From assembly GCA_903872185.1 (NCBI GenBank), contig CAIQJL010000331.1, positions 1 through 44,175 on the forward strand: a DNA stretch of 44,175 nucleotides, given 5' to 3'. The first letter of the stretch is position 1; each line of letters starts with the position of its first letter. Source of the stretch: an uncultured Bacteroidota bacterium. GTDB taxonomy: Bacteria; Bacteroidota; Bacteroidia; Bacteroidales; GWA2-32-17. The position numbers and the translations under genes are program-made. Shown here piece after piece: positions 41,519-44,175 of the stretch. The notes beneath the pieces were generated by a model. It saw nothing but the letters and a program-made list of their open reading frames with translations. It was not told the DNA's origin and did not search any database.

Positions 41519-41788
41519 ATGTATTTAACTGCAGAAAAAAAGCAAGAGCTTTTTGAGAAATACGGAAAAAGTAACGGAGACACTGGCTCTGCAGAAAGCC
41601 AAGTCGCATTGTTCTCATTCCGTATTGATCACTTAACCGGTCATTTAAAGACCAACAAAAAAGATTTCGCAACACAACAAGCGTTGCTTAAACTCGTTGG
41701 TAAACGCAAAAAATTACTCAATTATCTTAAAGATCGTGATATTTTAAGATATCGTGCGATTCTTAAAGAACTTGGACTCAGAAAGTAA
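41519..41788 (+). CDS. rpsO: 30S ribosomal protein S15
   Basis: A primary 16S rRNA-binding protein of the small-subunit platform. The family motifs are GDTGSAESQVALFSFRIDHLTGHLKTNKKDF and LLKLVGKRKKLLNYLKDRD. The track ORF starts 36 codons too early: ATG 41519 (MYLTAEKKQELFEKYG) gives the standard 89 residues, and the extra stretch upstream overlaps a likely promoter. It is followed by a terminator and then pnp, the conserved rpsO-pnp order known from many bacteria. Confidence 0.96.
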   Translation: MYLTAEKKQELFEKYGKSNGDTGSAESQVALFSFRIDHLTGHLKTNKKDFATQQALLKLVGKRKKLLNYLKDRDILRYRAILKELGLRK

Positions 41789-41791
41789 AAC

Positions 41792-41822
41792 AAAAAAAGG
41801 CAATTGCAAATTGCCTTTTTTT
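41792..41822 (+). terminator. Terminator between rpsO and pnp
   Basis: A stem GGCAATT / AATTGCC, extended by A/T pairs, with a 3-nt loop and seven T. It would end most rpsO transcripts and leave pnp to read-through or a separate promoter. Confidence 0.85.
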
Positions 41823-41854
41823 ATATTTTTAAAAATCATTAATCGAAATAAAAT

Positions 41855-44011
41855 ATGTACAAAGCTGTAAAAAAGACGATTCAACTTAAAGACGGAAGAA
41901 CTATTGAAATTGAAACCGGAAAACTTGCGAAACAAGCTGACGGTTCGGTTGTACTTAAAATGGGTAAAACTATGCTTTTAGCAACTGTAGTTTCGGCTAC
42001 TGAAGCTAAAGAGAATGTAGATTTTATGCCACTTTCTGTAGATTACCGCGAAAAATATGCATCTACTGGCAGATTCCCTGGTGGTTTTATGAAACGCGAA
42101 GCTCGTTCATCAGATTATGAAATTTTAGTTTCACGTTTGGTTGACCGTGCAATGCGTCCACTTTTCCCTTCAGATTATCATGCTGAAACTTTTGTAAATA
42201 TTGATCTTATTTCTTGTGATCCTAACGACTTACCAGATGCTCTGGTTGGGTTAGCGGGATCTGCTGCTATTGCAGTAAGTAACATTCCATTTAACGGACC
42301 AATCTCTGAAGTTCGTGTTGCCAGAATTAATGGTCAATTTGTTATTAATCCTACACGTACCGATCGCGAAAAAGCTGACATCGACATGATGGTTGGTGCT
42401 ACTTATGATAATATTTTAATGGTAGAAGGTGAACTTGACGAAGTAAGCGAAGAAGATATGGCCGAAGCTATTAAATTTGCTCACGAAGAAATAAAAGTTC
42501 ATTGCAAAGCTCAATCAGAATTAGCTGCTGAATTAGGAATAGTTAAACGTGAATATTGTCACGAACATAATGTAGAAGAAATTAAAACTGGAATTCGTGC
42601 TTTTGCATTTCAAAGAATATATGATGTTATTAAAAAAGGATTAGTAAGTAAACATGAACGCGCAGATGCACTTCACGGAATTCGTGATGAGTATATGGCT
42701 ACACTTACTGAGCCAGATGCATCAACAGTTGCAATGGTTAAACGTTATTATCACGATTTAGAAAAAGAAGCAATCCGCGAATATTATTTAACTGAACAAA
42801 TTCGTTTAGATGGTCGTAAATTTGATCAGATTCGTCCTATCTGGAGCGAAGTTGATTATTTGCCAATGGCTCATGGTTCAGCTATTTTCACACGTGGCGA
42901 AACTCAATCATTAACATCTGTAACACTAGGTACAAAATCGGACGAACAATTAATAGATGGTGCAGTTTTTCAAGGTAAAGAACGCTTTCTTTTAAATTAC
43001 AACTTCCCTCCTTTCTCAACTGGTGAAGCTCGTCCATACCGTGGTGTTGGTCGTCGCGAAGTTGGACATGGTAATTTAGCACACCGTGCACTAAAGAAAA
43101 TGATTCCTTCTGATTATATGATTAACCCTTATACTATCAGAGTTGTTTCAGATATTCTTGAATCAAATGGTTCGTCATCAATGGCAACTGTTTGCGCAGG
43201 AACTCTAGCTTTAATGGATGCAGGTATTAAAATTAAAAATCCTGTTACCGGTATTGCAATGGGATTAATTTCTGACACAAAAACTGGTCGTTTTGCAATT
43301 CTTTCCGATATTCTTGGTGACGAAGATCATTTAGGTGATATGGACTTTAAAGTTTGTGGAACCGAAAATGGAATTACTGCAACACAAATGGATATTAAAG
43401 TTGACGGACTTCCTTACGAAGTGTTAGCAAAAGCTTTAGCTCAAGCTCGTGAAGGTCGTTTACATATACTTGGTAAAATTCTAGAAACATTACCTGCTCC
43501 ACGTCCAGATTATAAACCTCATACTCCACGCATTGTTAGCATGACAGTTGCTAAAGATCAGATTGGTGCAATCATCGGACCTGGCGGAAAAATTATTCAG
43601 GATATTCAGGCAAAAACAAATACCATAATTTCAATCACAGAAGTTGAAAATGCAGGTATTGTTCAGATTTGTGCTCCAAGTGGTGATGCAATAAATACAG
43701 CAATTAAACGTATTAAAGCAATTATTGGCGATATCGAAATTGGCGAAATATTCGATGCTACTGTAAAATCTATAATGGAATACGGTGCATTTGTTGAAAT
43801 CATGCCAGGTAAAGAAGGTTTGTTACACATTTCGGAAATTGAATGGTCACGCTTAAAAAGAGTTGAAGATGCATTACACCTTGGACAAGTAATTCAGGTG
43901 CAACTTTTAGAAATTGATAACCGTGGTAAAATGAGATTATCTCGTAAAGTTCTTCTTCCAAAACCAGAACCTCAGGTACAACCTACACAGCCAGAAGCTG
44001 AAAAATCATAA
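41855..44011 (+). CDS. pnp: Polyribonucleotide nucleotidyltransferase (PNPase)
   Basis: A phosphorolytic 3'-5' exoribonuclease of mRNA turnover. The first RNase PH domain opens with [20 protein letters not shown] and includes [24 protein letters not shown]. The helical linker follows, then the second, catalytic PH domain with [29 protein letters not shown] and [20 protein letters not shown] domain has [19 protein letters not shown] (about 565-583). An S1 domain at about 625-700 has [25 protein letters not shown]. At 718 residues it is complete. The start lies 32 nt after the rpsO terminator, and a strong terminator follows. Confidence 0.97.
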   Translation: MYKAVKKTIQLKDGRTIEIETGKLAKQADGSVVLKMGKTMLLATVVSATEAKENVDFMPLSVDYREKYASTGRFPGGFMKREARSSDYEILVSRLVDRAMRPLFPSDYHAETFVNIDLISCDPNDLPDALVGLAGSAAIAVSNIPFNGPISEVRVARINGQFVINPTRTDREKADIDMMVGATYDNILMVEGELDEVSEEDMAEAIKFAHEEIKVHCKAQSELAAELGIVKREYCHEHNVEEIKTGIRAFAFQRIYDVIKKGLVSKHERADALHGIRDEYMATLTEPDASTVAMVKRYYHDLEKEAIREYYLTEQIRLDGRKFDQIRPIWSEVDYLPMAHGSAIFTRGETQSLTSVTLGTKSDEQLIDGAVFQGKERFLLNYNFPPFSTGEARPYRGVGRREVGHGNLAHRALKKMIPSDYMINPYTIRVVSDILESNGSSSMATVCAGTLALMDAGIKIKNPVTGIAMGLISDTKTGRFAILSDILGDEDHLGDMDFKVCGTENGITATQMDIKVDGLPYEVLAKALAQAREGRLHILGKILETLPAPRPDYKPHTPRIVSMTVAKDQIGAIIGPGGKIIQDIQAKTNTIISITEVENAGIVQICAPSGDAINTAIKRIKAIIGDIEIGEIFDATVKSIMEYGAFVEIMPGKEGLLHISEIEWSRLKRVEDALHLGQVIQVQLLEIDNRGKMRLSRKVLLPKPEPQVQPTQPEAEKS

Positions 44012-44039
44012 CAAATATTAAACGGGCCTTGAGCCAGGT

Positions 44040-44070
44040 GTGGTCGGAAGAAATTCCGACCACTTTTTTT
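44040..44070 (+). terminator. Rho-independent terminator after pnp
   Basis: A perfect 10-bp stem (GTGGTCGGAA / TTCCGACCAC) with the tetraloop GAAA and seven T, 28 nt after the pnp stop. The remaining 105 nt of the window show no gene. Confidence 0.9.
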
Positions 44071-44175
44071 ATGTCTTATTGAAGAATAAATAAGGGTTTC
44101 CTCCGCATTTAATTACGATTAATGCAATTACTAAATTTCTAATAACAAATAATTTATATACTAGTCCAATTTTAA

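Overview
The window comes from a strongly A+T-rich member of the Bacteroidota (Bacteroidetes). The evidence is a gldA-type ABC ATPase, a secreted hydrolase ending in a type IX secretion (Por) sorting domain, a CarboxypepD_reg/plug/beta-barrel receptor, a PD40/TPR envelope protein, and promoters matching the Bacteroidetes pattern TTTG-N19-TAnnTTTG. The cleanest promoter is in front of tRNA-Val. The gene content is mostly chromosomal core. I see no prophage, transposase, CRISPR array, toxin-antitoxin pair or defence island.

Layout. 1-4.8 kb: a membrane protein resembling an anti-sigma factor with three copies of its N-terminal module, an outer-membrane receptor and a small beta-barrel protein. 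4.9-7.8 kb: a LiaF-like / LytS-type kinase / LytTR regulator operon with a Dabb protein. 7.9-9.7 kb: phosphomannose isomerase and a CPBP membrane protease. 9.7-13.3 kb: engB, then prs, rplY (L25) and pth, with a convergent family-4 uracil-DNA glycosylase. 13.7-17.7 kb: a TMTC-like membrane TPR protein, cytidine deaminase, a small lipoprotein and an alpha/beta-hydrolase-like protein that has lost its nucleophile. 17.9-23.1 kb: yidC, an EI24 membrane protein, mqnA (futalosine menaquinone pathway) and a TPR/PD40 envelope protein. 23.2-26.4 kb: a GNAT acetyltransferase, a secreted M28-PDZ peptidase and a secreted alpha/beta hydrolase. 26.4-33.5 kb: tRNA-Val(UAC), folC, parE-parC and aroK. 33.5-38.7 kb (minus strand): a secreted CocE-type hydrolase followed by a hybrid sensor kinase, and gldA. 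38.8-41 kb (minus strand): a short-chain threonine dehydrogenase and a radical SAM protein. 41.5-44 kb: rpsO-pnp.

Five ORF-track starts should be moved downstream: prs to 10418, yidC to 17876, EI24 to 19814, parE to 28408 and rpsO to 41519. In four of these (prs, yidC, parE, rpsO) the track start is a TTG lying in promoter-like sequence; for prs, yidC and parE it is the TTG of the TAnnTTTG -7 box itself.

The most interesting material is intergenic. Four mini inverted-repeat elements share the end GTCAYYYTG when read on the minus strand, and three of them begin 14-16 nt after the stop codon of a minus-strand gene. Two REP-like double-palindrome elements have the same architecture but different stem sequences, as if the pairing were conserved and not the bases. 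I did not find a convincing new multi-gene system. The findings below are leads of modest strength.
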